A stretch of 60,707 nt of DNA from Promethearchaeota archaeon (lineage in GTDB: Archaea > Asgardarchaeota > Lokiarchaeia > Sigynarchaeales > SOKP01): contig JAEOTW010000328.1 of the NCBI GenBank assembly GCA_016839655.1, forward strand, positions 1 to 60,707. The letters are read 5' to 3'. The translations under genes and the position numbers were made by a program. Numbering within the stretch: the stretch's first letter is position 1; every line of letters begins with the position of its first letter. The notes beneath the pieces are model-generated. The model was given only the letters and a program-made list of their open reading frames with translations, was not told where the DNA came from and did not search any database. Below, piece after piece: positions 25,862 to 34,241 of this stretch.

Positions 25862-26902
25862 ATGAGGATTGTTGAAGCAATTGAAGGAGATTATATAGAA
25901 ACGATAGAAGACAAATTATTTTTTGATGTTAAAGGGCTTCTTCATCCAAATGATTATATTATAAGCTTCTTACGATTTTTTCCACATCCAGATGGGGATA
26001 GAAAAAAAAATGGAATGAATTATAAAAAAATTTACAAATTAATTGAAAGATATGACTTCTTGAAGAAAAATTATCCCAAATACCTTTTCTATTCTAAAGA
26101 ACTAGATTTAGAGGTTCAGGGAGTCAAAAAGGATGAAATTAAAAAAGTGTATACTCCAAGAAATTTCTTCAAAGATTTATTGAAAAAAAAGAAATTATCG
26201 GGAAGCGAAAAATGCTCTAAAAGATTGTGTGAATTATTTATAACTAATGGAAACATTTCTGAGAATTCAATTGGAATCACAGGATCCATAATGGTTGGGC
26301 TAAATACTGAAGATTCTGATATTGATCTAATAATATATGGTACTAAAACAAGTATCAAATTTCAAAATGAATTGATAAAAATATTCAAAAAATCCAATAA
26401 TTGTAGGAAGTATACATTGGAAGAATACAAATCTCATTATAATTGGAGAGTTGGTGGATCTGATATTTCCTTTGAAGATTTTCTAAAAAGTGAACAACGG
26501 AAGAAACATCAGGGGAAATTTATGGATCGAGATTTTTATATTAGGTATATTAAAAGCCCTAATGATTGGAAAGGTAATTTTTATGATTATAACTATGAAA
26601 ATTTTGGGAGAATTAAACTCAAAGCCGAGATTATTAATTCTGAAAATGCAATTTTTACTCCTTGTTCCTATGAAATAAATCCTCTTAAAATTCTTGAAGG
26701 TGATATTAAATCAAAAAAATTGAATAAGGGAGAGATAAATGAAATTAGTTCATTCAGAGGTCGATTTTGTGAACAAGCAAAATTAGGAGAGACTGTTTTG
26801 GTAGAAGGAAAAATAGAAAAAGTAATTTTTAAAAAAAATATTGAATATTATCGAATATTATTAACTGATCAAACAAAAGATAAAATGATCATTTTAAATT
26901 GA
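25862..26902 (+). CDS. Predicted nucleotidyltransferase (archaeal, COG1665-like)
   Basis: About 346 residues with a nucleotidyltransferase palm motif, GITGSIMVGLNTEDSDIDLIIYG, near residues 140-163: a GS followed by the catalytic DxD. A C-terminal part (CEQAKLGETVLVEGKIEKV) looks like a small beta-barrel. The family is archaeal and poorly characterised. I start at ATG 25862 because a GTG at 25853 lies six bases upstream in ribosome-binding-site position; GTG itself could be the start. It follows the coiled-coil gene by a few bases. Confidence 0.68.
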   Translation: MRIVEAIEGDYIETIEDKLFFDVKGLLHPNDYIISFLRFFPHPDGDRKKNGMNYKKIYKLIERYDFLKKNYPKYLFYSKELDLEVQGVKKDEIKKVYTPRNFFKDLLKKKKLSGSEKCSKRLCELFITNGNISENSIGITGSIMVGLNTEDSDIDLIIYGTKTSIKFQNELIKIFKKSNNCRKYTLEEYKSHYNWRVGGSDISFEDFLKSEQRKKHQGKFMDRDFYIRYIKSPNDWKGNFYDYNYENFGRIKLKAEIINSENAIFTPCSYEINPLKILEGDIKSKKLNKGEINEISSFRGRFCEQAKLGETVLVEGKIEKVIFKKNIEYYRILLTDQTKDKMIILN

Positions 26903-26961
26903 AATCAAATAATTAATGCCTTATTAAAATCTTTTTATTGAAGTATAGTTTTTTATAATTC

Positions 26962-28272
26962 ATGGATCTTTTTAACGCTGATCTCCATATTCATAGTCCT
27001 CATTCAATTGCAGTATCAAAATCGTTGAACTTAGACACAATGTTGGAGACCTGTAAGAAGAAAGGTCTTAATATTCTTGGAACTGGTGATATTTTACAGC
27101 CAGAATGGTTTAAATATATGAAAAGTAATTTAGAAAAGCAAAACGATGGTTCTTTTTCATATAATGACATTTTTTTCATTCTTCAGACAGAGATAGAAGA
27201 TATTGAAAGCATCCATCAGGTTATTTTATTTCCTGATTTTAGTTCAGTAAAAGAAATTCAGAATAAATTAAAACCATATTCTAAAAATATATTAGATGAA
27301 TGGGGGGGAAGACCTCGGGTAAATTTGTCACCCGCCGCACTAGTAGAAAAAATAACTGATTCTGGAGGCATAATCGGCCCTGCCCATGCATTTACTCCTT
27401 TTAAAGCAATATTTCGACAAGGTAAATTTGAAGCACTTGATGATTGCTATGAGGGGGCATCAAAAAAAGTAAGTTTTATTGAATTAGGTCTTTCTGCTAA
27501 TACTGATTTAGCAGATCGGTTAGATTCATTAAAGGATATTTCCTTTCTAAGTAATAGTGATGCGCATTCACAAGATCCACGCTCTCTTGGAAGAGAATTT
27601 AACAGATTTGATATTGATAACCCTTCTTTCGAAGAAATTTTATTAGCTTTACATAGGAAAAATGGAAGAAAGATAGCTCTTAATGTTGGTTTACACCCCA
27701 AACTTGGTAAATATTACATTATGTTTTGTCATAAATGTAGACGAAGGATATTATTTAAGAAAGTGAAAAAAGAAACAAACACTATCTTTAATCAATATTC
27801 TTTTACCGAAAATTTTATCATTTACTATTCTAATGATCCAATTTCTTCAAGATTAGATTATTTAGAACAAGTTTCTAAAAATAAGATGATCTGTCCAGCA
27901 TGTAAAGAGGAGTTAAATAAAAATTTTAAAGTGAAATTAGGAGTAAGTGAAAGAATTGAAAAAATTTCTACATTTTCAGAACCTAAACATCCAGATCATA
28001 GGCCTTCATATGTTAATGCGGTACCATTGATAGACATTATTCGTGCTGTCAAAGGTATAAAAAGTACTAATAGTAAAACTGTATTAAATGATTATAATAG
28101 AATAATTCAGGAACTAGGGACTGAATTTAAGATATTAATTGATACTAGTATAACGAAAATTGAGGATTTTGATAATAGTATTGCTTCAATTATTAATGCC
28201 TTTAGAAATAATGAGGTGAAGTACACTCCTGGAGGAGGAGGTACTTATGGTCAAATCAAACTTGATATTTAA
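26962..28272 (+). CDS. PHP-domain endonuclease Q-like DNA repair protein
   Basis: A 436-residue protein with an N-terminal PHP phosphoesterase domain (FNADLHIHSPHSIAVSKSL, GTGDILQPEW, FLSNSDAHS). A zinc-binding insert has FCHKCRR and CPACKEE. A helical C-terminus includes a helix-hairpin-like PGGGGTYGQ end. This is the layout of archaeal EndoQ, which nicks DNA 5' of deaminated bases such as uracil and hypoxanthine. It starts with ATG 60 bases after the nucleotidyltransferase. Metal histidines and aspartates of PHP motifs are intact. A helicase-associated PHP homologue is an alternative. Confidence 0.8.
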   Translation: MDLFNADLHIHSPHSIAVSKSLNLDTMLETCKKKGLNILGTGDILQPEWFKYMKSNLEKQNDGSFSYNDIFFILQTEIEDIESIHQVILFPDFSSVKEIQNKLKPYSKNILDEWGGRPRVNLSPAALVEKITDSGGIIGPAHAFTPFKAIFRQGKFEALDDCYEGASKKVSFIELGLSANTDLADRLDSLKDISFLSNSDAHSQDPRSLGREFNRFDIDNPSFEEILLALHRKNGRKIALNVGLHPKLGKYYIMFCHKCRRRILFKKVKKETNTIFNQYSFTENFIIYYSNDPISSRLDYLEQVSKNKMICPACKEELNKNFKVKLGVSERIEKISTFSEPKHPDHRPSYVNAVPLIDIIRAVKGIKSTNSKTVLNDYNRIIQELGTEFKILIDTSITKIEDFDNSIASIINAFRNNEVKYTPGGGGTYGQIKLDI

Positions 28273-28276
28273 ATCT

Positions 28277-28516
28277 TTAAATATTAAATTCTAAATCTAG
28301 CTTTATAAGATCTCCACATGTATTGCATGTGATAAACTCGAAGACCTTAACTGCAACAGTAAGTAATTCAAGATCTTTTCGAGGAAATTGATTTTTGAAC
28401 TTTTTTTTATAACCGCAGTTTGGACAGCTAATTATTGCTCTTACTTGAATTAAATCGCTGTCACTTGACGCACCAATGGTTTTATCGCTATTGTTTTTAG
28501 TTTTGTCAATTTCCAA
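28277..28516 (-). CDS. Small zinc-ribbon protein
   Basis: A 79-residue protein with two knuckles, CPNCGYKKKF and CNTCGDLIK, forming one zinc ribbon. The N-terminal 25 residues are charged and Ser/Asp rich. It starts with TTG, seven bases after a strong GGGGGT, which illustrates the spacing used elsewhere in this window. Convergent with the EndoQ gene, with only four bases between stops. No function can be assigned. Confidence 0.7.
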   Translation of the reverse strand: MEIDKTKNNSDKTIGASSDSDLIQVRAIISCPNCGYKKKFKNQFPRKDLELLTVAVKVFEFITCNTCGDLIKLDLEFNI

Positions 28517-28724
28517 GTTTTATACCCCCGAGCATTATAATCATGAAAATTTAGGCTTATAAATTTATTCCCTATAATAGTTTTTCTTCTTTTTCAAACG
28601 AAAAAAAAGATTTAATATAAATTATGACTATTGGACTTAGAAATTAAATCTAAAGATATGAGAATAGATGTTTCTGCCGTATTATCTTCATATTACTATC
28701 TTATATTATACTGATATCGTTCTC

Positions 28725-28736
28725 GTATTATAATAC
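28725..28736. promoter_or_regulatory. Palindrome in the ftsZ promoter region
   Basis: GTATTATAATAC is a perfect 12-bp palindrome, 28 bases before the ftsZ ATG. It lies just downstream of a TATA-like TTATATTATA at 28701-28710. In an archaeal promoter this would sit near the transcription start, so it is a plausible repressor site. It is short and A/T-rich, so it could be chance. Confidence 0.35.
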
Positions 28737-28763
28737 ACATAATTCATTTTTTGATGATATCTC

Positions 28764-29915
28764 ATGAGTGATGATATATTTGATTTAGTTGAATTGGCTA
28801 AAAAAAGATCCTCAGTAAGAGAAAGGTTTAATGAAATAGCACAAAATAACCAAAATCCTAATTCTAATCCCAATTGCGATGATGACAAATTTTTAGCGGA
28901 TTTATTAAAAGTCTTGAAAATAAAAACATACGTGGTAGGCGTTGGGGGTGCTGGAAACAACACAGTTTCTCGCTTAGACGATATGGGTATCAGTCATGCT
29001 GAGACTATAAACATTAATACTGATGCGCATGACTTATATTATTCAAGCTCAAAACAGAAAATTTTGATCGGAAAAGAGCAATGTAATGGACTTGGTTCTG
29101 GAAATGATCCGAAAATTGGAGCTAAAGCAGCTGAAGAAGACCGTGAAAGATTAAGTCAAACCTTAAACGCGGATATTATTTTTTTAACATGTGGTTTAGG
29201 CGGTGGAACAGGTACAGGTGCAGCTCCTATTATTGCTGAAGAGGCAAAAAAAAATAATGCTATTGTTGTTACTTTTTGTTCACTTCCCTTTAACTCTGAA
29301 GGTAAACAACGATCTGCTAGAGCTCAATTAGGATTAAGAAATCTTGCTCAATATTCTGATTTTCTTATACCTATTCCAAATGATAATCTTCTAGAAATTG
29401 TCGGGAAAATCCCAATGATAACAGGTTTTAAAATAATGGATGAGATTTTAATAAGAAACATAGGTGAAGTTGTAAACCTGATTAATAATTGTGGTTTAGT
29501 TAACATTGATTTTGCCGATGTCAAAAAAACATTGTTAGAAAATCCAAATGGAAAATATCCATCTGGATTGGTAGGAATAGCTGAATGTTTGGGTGAAGAA
29601 TCAGATTTAATTGAAAAGGCAAGGTTAGCTCTAAATAATCCCCTTTTAAAGCCAGACCCAAGTCAAGTGAATAGATGTTTGGTGTCCGTAACGGGCGACC
29701 ACACATTAACATTATCAAAAGTCGATAAGGTTGTATCTACTATTTCAAATGAGATTCCCGAAGAAGCTCAATTAAAATTTGGAGTTCAAAACAAACCTGA
29801 TATGGGATCTAAAATAAAAATCATGGTTTTAGCTAACGGACCTGTATCTCCATATGTACGAGCTGCAGTAGATTCAGATATCGATTTTACACCAACCAGC
29901 ATAGTTGGATTTTAA
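28764..29915 (+). CDS. ftsZ: Cell division GTPase FtsZ
   Basis: A 383-residue tubulin-superfamily protein with the signature GLGGGTGTGAAP (residues 144-155). It has VVGVGGAGNNTVSR near residue 57, INTDAHDL, and LPFNSEG. It forms GTP-dependent filaments at the division site. The N-terminal 50 residues are a charged helical extension. The C-terminus is short and ends TSIVGF, with no long disordered linker. The distinct N-terminal extension and short tail place it among archaeal FtsZ types. ATG start; no Shine-Dalgarno is obvious. Confidence 0.95.
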   Translation: MSDDIFDLVELAKKRSSVRERFNEIAQNNQNPNSNPNCDDDKFLADLLKVLKIKTYVVGVGGAGNNTVSRLDDMGISHAETININTDAHDLYYSSSKQKILIGKEQCNGLGSGNDPKIGAKAAEEDRERLSQTLNADIIFLTCGLGGGTGTGAAPIIAEEAKKNNAIVVTFCSLPFNSEGKQRSARAQLGLRNLAQYSDFLIPIPNDNLLEIVGKIPMITGFKIMDEILIRNIGEVVNLINNCGLVNIDFADVKKTLLENPNGKYPSGLVGIAECLGEESDLIEKARLALNNPLLKPDPSQVNRCLVSVTGDHTLTLSKVDKVVSTISNEIPEEAQLKFGVQNKPDMGSKIKIMVLANGPVSPYVRAAVDSDIDFTPTSIVGF

Positions 29916-30012
29916 AATAAAGATCAAAATAATAAGATCACTTTTCAAAAATTATTTCTTCTTTGATTCATTTTTGATATCAATTCAATTTGTAATTTTA
30001 AGGTTATTCCAT

Positions 30013-30459
30013 ATGAATAATAAAGAGATGCCTTTAGAAGAACTCAAAAAAGAAATTTCTAACTTTTTAGATAAAAGGAAAGTACTAGTTCTTTGTACAT
30101 GCAGTAATAACATTCCTCGTGCCACTCCAATGGATTATTATACAGAAAAAAATAGTTATAATATTTACATAGGACCTGCTCCAGGAAGAAAAGTAAAGAA
30201 TATAGAAAATAATCCAAATGTTAGTATAGGTATATATACTCCAATGTCTGAGGGTAAAATTCAAGGAATGCAAATAACAGCTTCAGGAAAAGAAAATTTG
30301 ATATTTTTAAAGGAAGGAGATGAAGAATTCGAAAAAGCGCAAAAAATTGTACGAGGAAAGAGAATACTAATTTTAAAGATAGTTCCTGAAAGAATTGAAC
30401 TTTTAGACTATGATTTTGTTAAGAAAGGTTATTCAAGATTGCAGACTCTAGATTTATAA
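30013..30459 (+). CDS. Pyridoxamine 5'-phosphate oxidase-family protein
   Basis: A 148-residue single-domain split barrel. It has KRKVLVLCTCSNNIPRATPMDYY, IYIGPAPGRKVKNIENNPNVSIGIY, and MQITASGKENLIF, typical of small PNPOx-type FMN- or F420-binding proteins. The frame is open further upstream and would overlap ftsZ. ATG 30013 is preferred because it is preceded by AGGT and begins at the usual domain boundary. It might reduce an electrophile or act as a flavin chaperone; the substrate is not visible. Confidence 0.8.
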   Translation: MNNKEMPLEELKKEISNFLDKRKVLVLCTCSNNIPRATPMDYYTEKNSYNIYIGPAPGRKVKNIENNPNVSIGIYTPMSEGKIQGMQITASGKENLIFLKEGDEEFEKAQKIVRGKRILILKIVPERIELLDYDFVKKGYSRLQTLDL

Positions 30460-30460
30460 C

Positions 30461-30485
30461 AACCTCCATTGTCGACATTGAGGTT
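30461..30485. terminator. Hairpin between convergent PNPOx and transporter genes
   Basis: AACCTC pairs with GAGGTT around an AT/GC loop. It lies exactly between the stop codons of the genes at 30459 and 30488, which converge. Position and a six-pair stem with two G-C-rich ends suggest a bidirectional terminator. Confidence 0.5.
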
Positions 30486-30487
30486 TC

Positions 30488-31783
30488 TTAACTAAAAATT
30501 AATGTATATAGCATTGTATACCCTAAAGTAAATAAGAGATGCATTGAAGCAAATAACGCACCGTTTTTTAGCAGTCTTCTATAATTTAAATTTGCCACTT
30601 TATACTTTTTTGCCATTGAAAGAGTGAGAATATCACATGCTGAACCTTGGGGTAAAAAATTTCCTGCCATATTCACACCACTTATGAAAGCAATAATGAT
30701 AGGATTAGGAAAGAAACCCTGTCCTATAAGTGCCGAAAAAATAGGAAGAAGGATGATTGTAACTGGTGTACCGGCAAGAAATGCAGATAAAAGAGAAGAA
30801 ATGCCTAGTGTTATTAAAACGGCAATATAAATGTTATTATTTGAAATTTCTACTAACCCTGTGGAAATTAAATCCGAAAAGCCAAATTGTGATAAAGAAT
30901 TTGATAGAATAAATAAAATAGCAAACACAATGATAATTCTCCAAGATATTTCGTTCTTGAGATCTACGAAATTAGTTTTTTTTGAGTGAATAATAAGAAG
31001 GAACGCAGCAGCGAGGATTGCAACTAAAGCAGGTTCAAATCCTAAGAACATTAAAACGAACATAATAAGCATAGTAATAATGGTCGTTGTAAAATACTTT
31101 TTATTGTGAATTACAATTTCGGGCTCTAGCATTTCTAATAAAATTTTCTTGTTTCTATCAGTAGGTTTTTCTTCCTTTTTCAATATCAACCTATCTATCA
31201 AAAAAATAGTTGATACTAGTGTAATTATGAATAAAATACTCATATTGGCAAAAAAATCACCAAAATCCCACCCAAACGCATTTGAAATAATCAAGTTTTT
31301 TAGGCTTGAAACAGGTGTAAGTATAGCACCAACATTTATTGTAATTGTCATTCCCATCATATATGTACCAGCTGGTATTTCTAATACTCTACATGTCCTG
31401 TAAATTAATGGGATTAATATTAATGAAAGAGTTAGATCTTCAATAAACGCTACAAATATAGCTGTAAACAAGCATACCATATAGAAAAATAGCCGGTTAT
31501 TTCCTTTTGTAATATGGATTAATTTAATAGCTAAATATTCTAATACTCTATCACTTGTAGCAAAAAAGACCACTATTTGCATAGCAAATATAAAAATTAA
31601 GGTATTGAAATTGATAAATCCAAGAATTTCACTCTCTTGAACATTAGCGAAGGTAATCATTGATACAACTGCGATAACTCCTATGATTAAAGCTATTGGA
31701 AAGAAATCGATCTTATCTTGAGAAAAAAAAGCCATTAAAACCGCAAATAAAACCAAGATTAAAATGATTGCAGGTACATTCAT
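30488..31783 (-). CDS. Ion transporter of the ArsB/NhaD/SLC13 superfamily
   Basis: A 431-residue polytopic protein with some 11 hydrophobic helices. It contains family-like stretches: VAFIEDLTLSLILIPL near residue 110, and GINVAG-type SGVNMAGNFLPQGS near residue 370. Hairpin loops flank a central cytosolic loop (KKEEKPTDRNKK). These transporters exchange Na+/H+ or move oxyanions. No ATPase partner or arsenic genes are nearby, so a Na+/H+ antiporter role is as likely as any. It converges with the PNPOx gene, separated by the hairpin at 30461. Confidence 0.72.
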   Translation of the reverse strand: MNVPAIILILVLFAVLMAFFSQDKIDFFPIALIIGVIAVVSMITFANVQESEILGFINFNTLIFIFAMQIVVFFATSDRVLEYLAIKLIHITKGNNRLFFYMVCLFTAIFVAFIEDLTLSLILIPLIYRTCRVLEIPAGTYMMGMTITINVGAILTPVSSLKNLIISNAFGWDFGDFFANMSILFIITLVSTIFLIDRLILKKEEKPTDRNKKILLEMLEPEIVIHNKKYFTTTIITMLIMFVLMFLGFEPALVAILAAAFLLIIHSKKTNFVDLKNEISWRIIIVFAILFILSNSLSQFGFSDLISTGLVEISNNNIYIAVLITLGISSLLSAFLAGTPVTIILLPIFSALIGQGFFPNPIIIAFISGVNMAGNFLPQGSACDILTLSMAKKYKVANLNYRRLLKNGALFASMHLLFTLGYTMLYTLIFS

Positions 31784-31862
31784 TCAATAAAAAAAATTCT
31801 TTTTATTTTAAAAAGTATCACTTAGATTACATAAAAGTCTTTAACTCATTTTTATCTTTTTA

Positions 31863-32807
31863 TTAAGCATTTGTTATTACAAAAAATGAAGTATATTTCT
31901 TAAATTCAAATTTTTCATACATTTTTTGAGCAGGATTTCCTTCGGTAACCGTTAGAATTGCTTTTTTATAACCTAATTCACGTGTAACTCCTAAAGCTTT
32001 TGAAAGTAACGCTTTTCCAATCCCTCTTCCTTGATATTTACCCTGAATTACTATATTTTGAATAAATATTTCTCCTTCATCATCTCCTTTTTCTATAAGA
32101 CAAAATCCGGCAATCTGATCTTTTTCATCCCGTACTATAAACGAACACTCTTTTAAAAAATAGGTTGTTAAACTATTTTCTAAATATTCTAAATATTCAG
32201 GGACTGAATTTATTTCTTCCCAGAAAGATGCATCAGGATGATTTTTAAATTCCTGGACGCTAATTTCAGCTATTTTTAATAAATTTTCTTTTTCAAAATC
32301 TGCGAAAGAATACTCGGATGGTAAATTGTATCTCATTTCAAATGATTTTAATCTAAGATTCATATTATGTCTTTTTAAAATATTAAAACCTAATCTTCTT
32401 AAAGGATTGGACAATAGATCTTCCGGAATAGTAAAAGCAGTATTAACAAATTTATTAATCTTATATTTATGCTTTAAGCGTTCTATCGCTCCTTTTAATA
32501 AAAAATAGGCAATTTCTTCCTTATTGTTAGTATCCATAATGAAGAAATGTCTAATTAAAAAAATTTTTTTATTTATAAAGCGAGTTGTCATGAATCCTAT
32601 AACCTGGTTATCACTACTGATTTCAAAACATAGAAAATCATCAGTTTCAGATTTGATTGCACCCTCAATCCGGTCAAACCAAAAATCAGCTTCTTTTAAA
32701 TCCTGTTTTACGGTTTCTACAAAGTACTTTACTAATAAGTCTCTAAGATTAGTCAGAATTTTTTTATAACCGTTCAATGTGTATTTAAGCTTTCTTACTT
32801 CATACAA
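31863..32807 (-). CDS. GNAT-family N-acetyltransferase, two-domain
   Basis: A 314-residue protein. The C-terminal domain has the acetyl-CoA loop YQGRGIGKALLSKAL (near residue 263) and GNPAQKMYEKFEFKKY, a canonical GNAT fold. The N-terminal half resembles a degenerate GNAT repeat. It acetylates an unknown amine. It starts with TTG, seven bases after GGTG, a good example of the local ribosome-binding spacing. No neighbour suggests the substrate. Confidence 0.85.
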   Translation of the reverse strand: MYEVRKLKYTLNGYKKILTNLRDLLVKYFVETVKQDLKEADFWFDRIEGAIKSETDDFLCFEISSDNQVIGFMTTRFINKKIFLIRHFFIMDTNNKEEIAYFLLKGAIERLKHKYKINKFVNTAFTIPEDLLSNPLRRLGFNILKRHNMNLRLKSFEMRYNLPSEYSFADFEKENLLKIAEISVQEFKNHPDASFWEEINSVPEYLEYLENSLTTYFLKECSFIVRDEKDQIAGFCLIEKGDDEGEIFIQNIVIQGKYQGRGIGKALLSKALGVTRELGYKKAILTVTEGNPAQKMYEKFEFKKYTSFFVITNA

Positions 32808-32870
32808 ATAGATACACCAAATATTAAGTAATTAAATAAAAAAAAAGTTTAATATTTTAAAATTATAGGA

Positions 32871-33173
32871 TTATAGCATCATTTTAGTTGCTTCTTCAGC
32901 ATCCATTAATAATTCAGGGAAATATCTATAACCTTCTACTGTAGCATATAAAGTATATCTTTTAGCAATAGCTTTCATAGTTTCCATTATTTTATCCTCT
33001 GGAAATTCATACACAGCATATGTCTTATAATTGCCATCTGAAGACACTAAGCTCCAGTGGTGTATCTTTTTTAGGAAATCAGGGTAAGCTGGTTTATCTT
33101 TTGACATATATACTTTCAGTAATTCTTGCGCCTTATTTGGAGGATAAGAAGCAGTAACTATCATGTGAGTCAT
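32871..33173 (-). CDS. Small conserved-looking protein, dimeric alpha-beta barrel-like
   Basis: A 100-residue protein (ATG, preceded by GAGGTT). MIVTASYPPNKAQELLKVYM, WSLVSSDGNYKTYAVYEFPED and YTLYATVEGYRYFPEL suggest an alternating strand-helix pattern like ferredoxin-fold or ABM-type domains. No catalytic motif is visible and no family is named. It is 64 bases downstream of the GNAT gene's start on the same strand, so it may be co-transcribed with it. Confidence 0.6.
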   Translation of the reverse strand: MTHMIVTASYPPNKAQELLKVYMSKDKPAYPDFLKKIHHWSLVSSDGNYKTYAVYEFPEDKIMETMKAIAKRYTLYATVEGYRYFPELLMDAEEATKMML

Positions 33174-33379
33174 TTGATTTCAACCTCAATTTTCTGTTTG
33201 AAATTAGAATTTCTTGCACATAAAAATTAATTCTATAATTTAAAAGCTTTATCTGTACTCTATTGCTGAAAAAAAAATTGATTTTAATTAAAAGCTCTAT
33301 TCTGAAAATTAATAATAAAATTGTTAAAAAAAATATGTCATATAAATCTTCGAATTTTTGATAATTAAGTATTCTAAGA

Positions 33380-33673
33380 TTATTGTTTGTTACTAAGTCG
33401 TTTTAGCTCATATTTTTTTAATTTTGCTAGCCCTTTATTTGTGAGCTTTATTTTTCTCTTTATACTCTTATCATTAGTATTCTGATTTTTTTCTAACCAC
33501 TTTTCTTTTTTCTCAATTAAGATTGGACGAAATCTTGCGACAAATTCTTTTTTTCGTTTTTTAAAATCTTCTGGAGATTCTACCTCTTTAAATCTAAAAA
33601 ACTCGTATGTGAAACCCTTTACATTAATAATCGTTCTTCTAGTTATTTTTATTATTGAATCAACATATCCCAT
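33380..33673 (-). CDS. Small basic hypothetical protein
   Basis: A 97-residue Lys/Arg/Glu-rich protein (MGYVDSIIKITRRTIINVKGFTYEFF...), mostly helical with a basic tail. No motif is recognised. The ATG overlaps the end of the gene at 33652 by 22 bases, so the two are translationally coupled and probably act together. Confidence 0.5.
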   Translation of the reverse strand: MGYVDSIIKITRRTIINVKGFTYEFFRFKEVESPEDFKKRKKEFVARFRPILIEKKEKWLEKNQNTNDKSIKRKIKLTNKGLAKLKKYELKRLSNKQ

Positions 33674-33891
33674 AATGTATAATCAGAAAATATAGGATTT
33701 CCCTTGGTATAAACATCAGGATACACATGTGCTATTCCATTATTTGATATTAATATGTGTGAAACCCAATTATACGTCTTGTTTCCATAAATTATATTTC
33801 CTTTACATAAAGTACTATACACTATTTCATCTCCCTCTGGAACAGTCAACTTAAGGTCAGAATATTCAATTGGTATTAAAAAATCCGAAAT
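33652..33891 (-). CDS. Small hypothetical protein, possible ATT start
   Basis: A 79-residue protein when read from ATT at 33889-33891: ISDFLIPIEYSDLKLTVPEGDEIVYSTLCKG. The first canonical codon is TTG 33849, which has no ribosome-binding site and would drop the first 14 residues. GGGGT lies seven bases before the ATT, as it does before the TTG of the gene at 28516. It contains a VPEGDEIVYSTL segment and ends LWDMLIQ. Overlaps the gene at 33380. No function is recognised. Confidence 0.45.
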   Translation of the reverse strand: MSDFLIPIEYSDLKLTVPEGDEIVYSTLCKGNIIYGNKTYNWVSHILISNNGIAHVYPDVYTKGNPIFSDYTLWDMLIQ

Positions 33892-34241
33892 GTTATAAAC
33901 CCCTCTTTAATTTAATTTTTTTTGTTATCATTTTTGTAGCTTAAACAAATTCTATTAAGTAATAATTTAAAATTATATAAGCATAAAAATTTAATTTCAT
34001 AGGTATGAATGTTTAGAAAAAAATCCCCCTTAGTATGAGAAAAATCTAGAAGATTAATTATTTTTTATCAGATAATATGGTTCTTAAGATTTTTCTCTAT
34101 CATTGAAATGCAATGACTAAATAAAAGTTAAATTAGAATTTGTATAATAAAATTGTTAAGAAATGAAAAATTAAATGAGATTATTATAAGAGAATCATAA
34201 TTCTTTTAATTATTAAATAAATTAGTTTTGATTATCATAAT
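33892..34241. other. A/T-rich intergenic region between the coupled small genes and alaS
   Basis: A 350-base non-coding stretch between divergent genes. It has A/T-rich TATA-like runs (TTTAAAATTATATAAGC near 33970) that could drive either gene. I see no open frame of credible composition, tRNA, repeat or hairpin of note. Confidence 0.5.
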
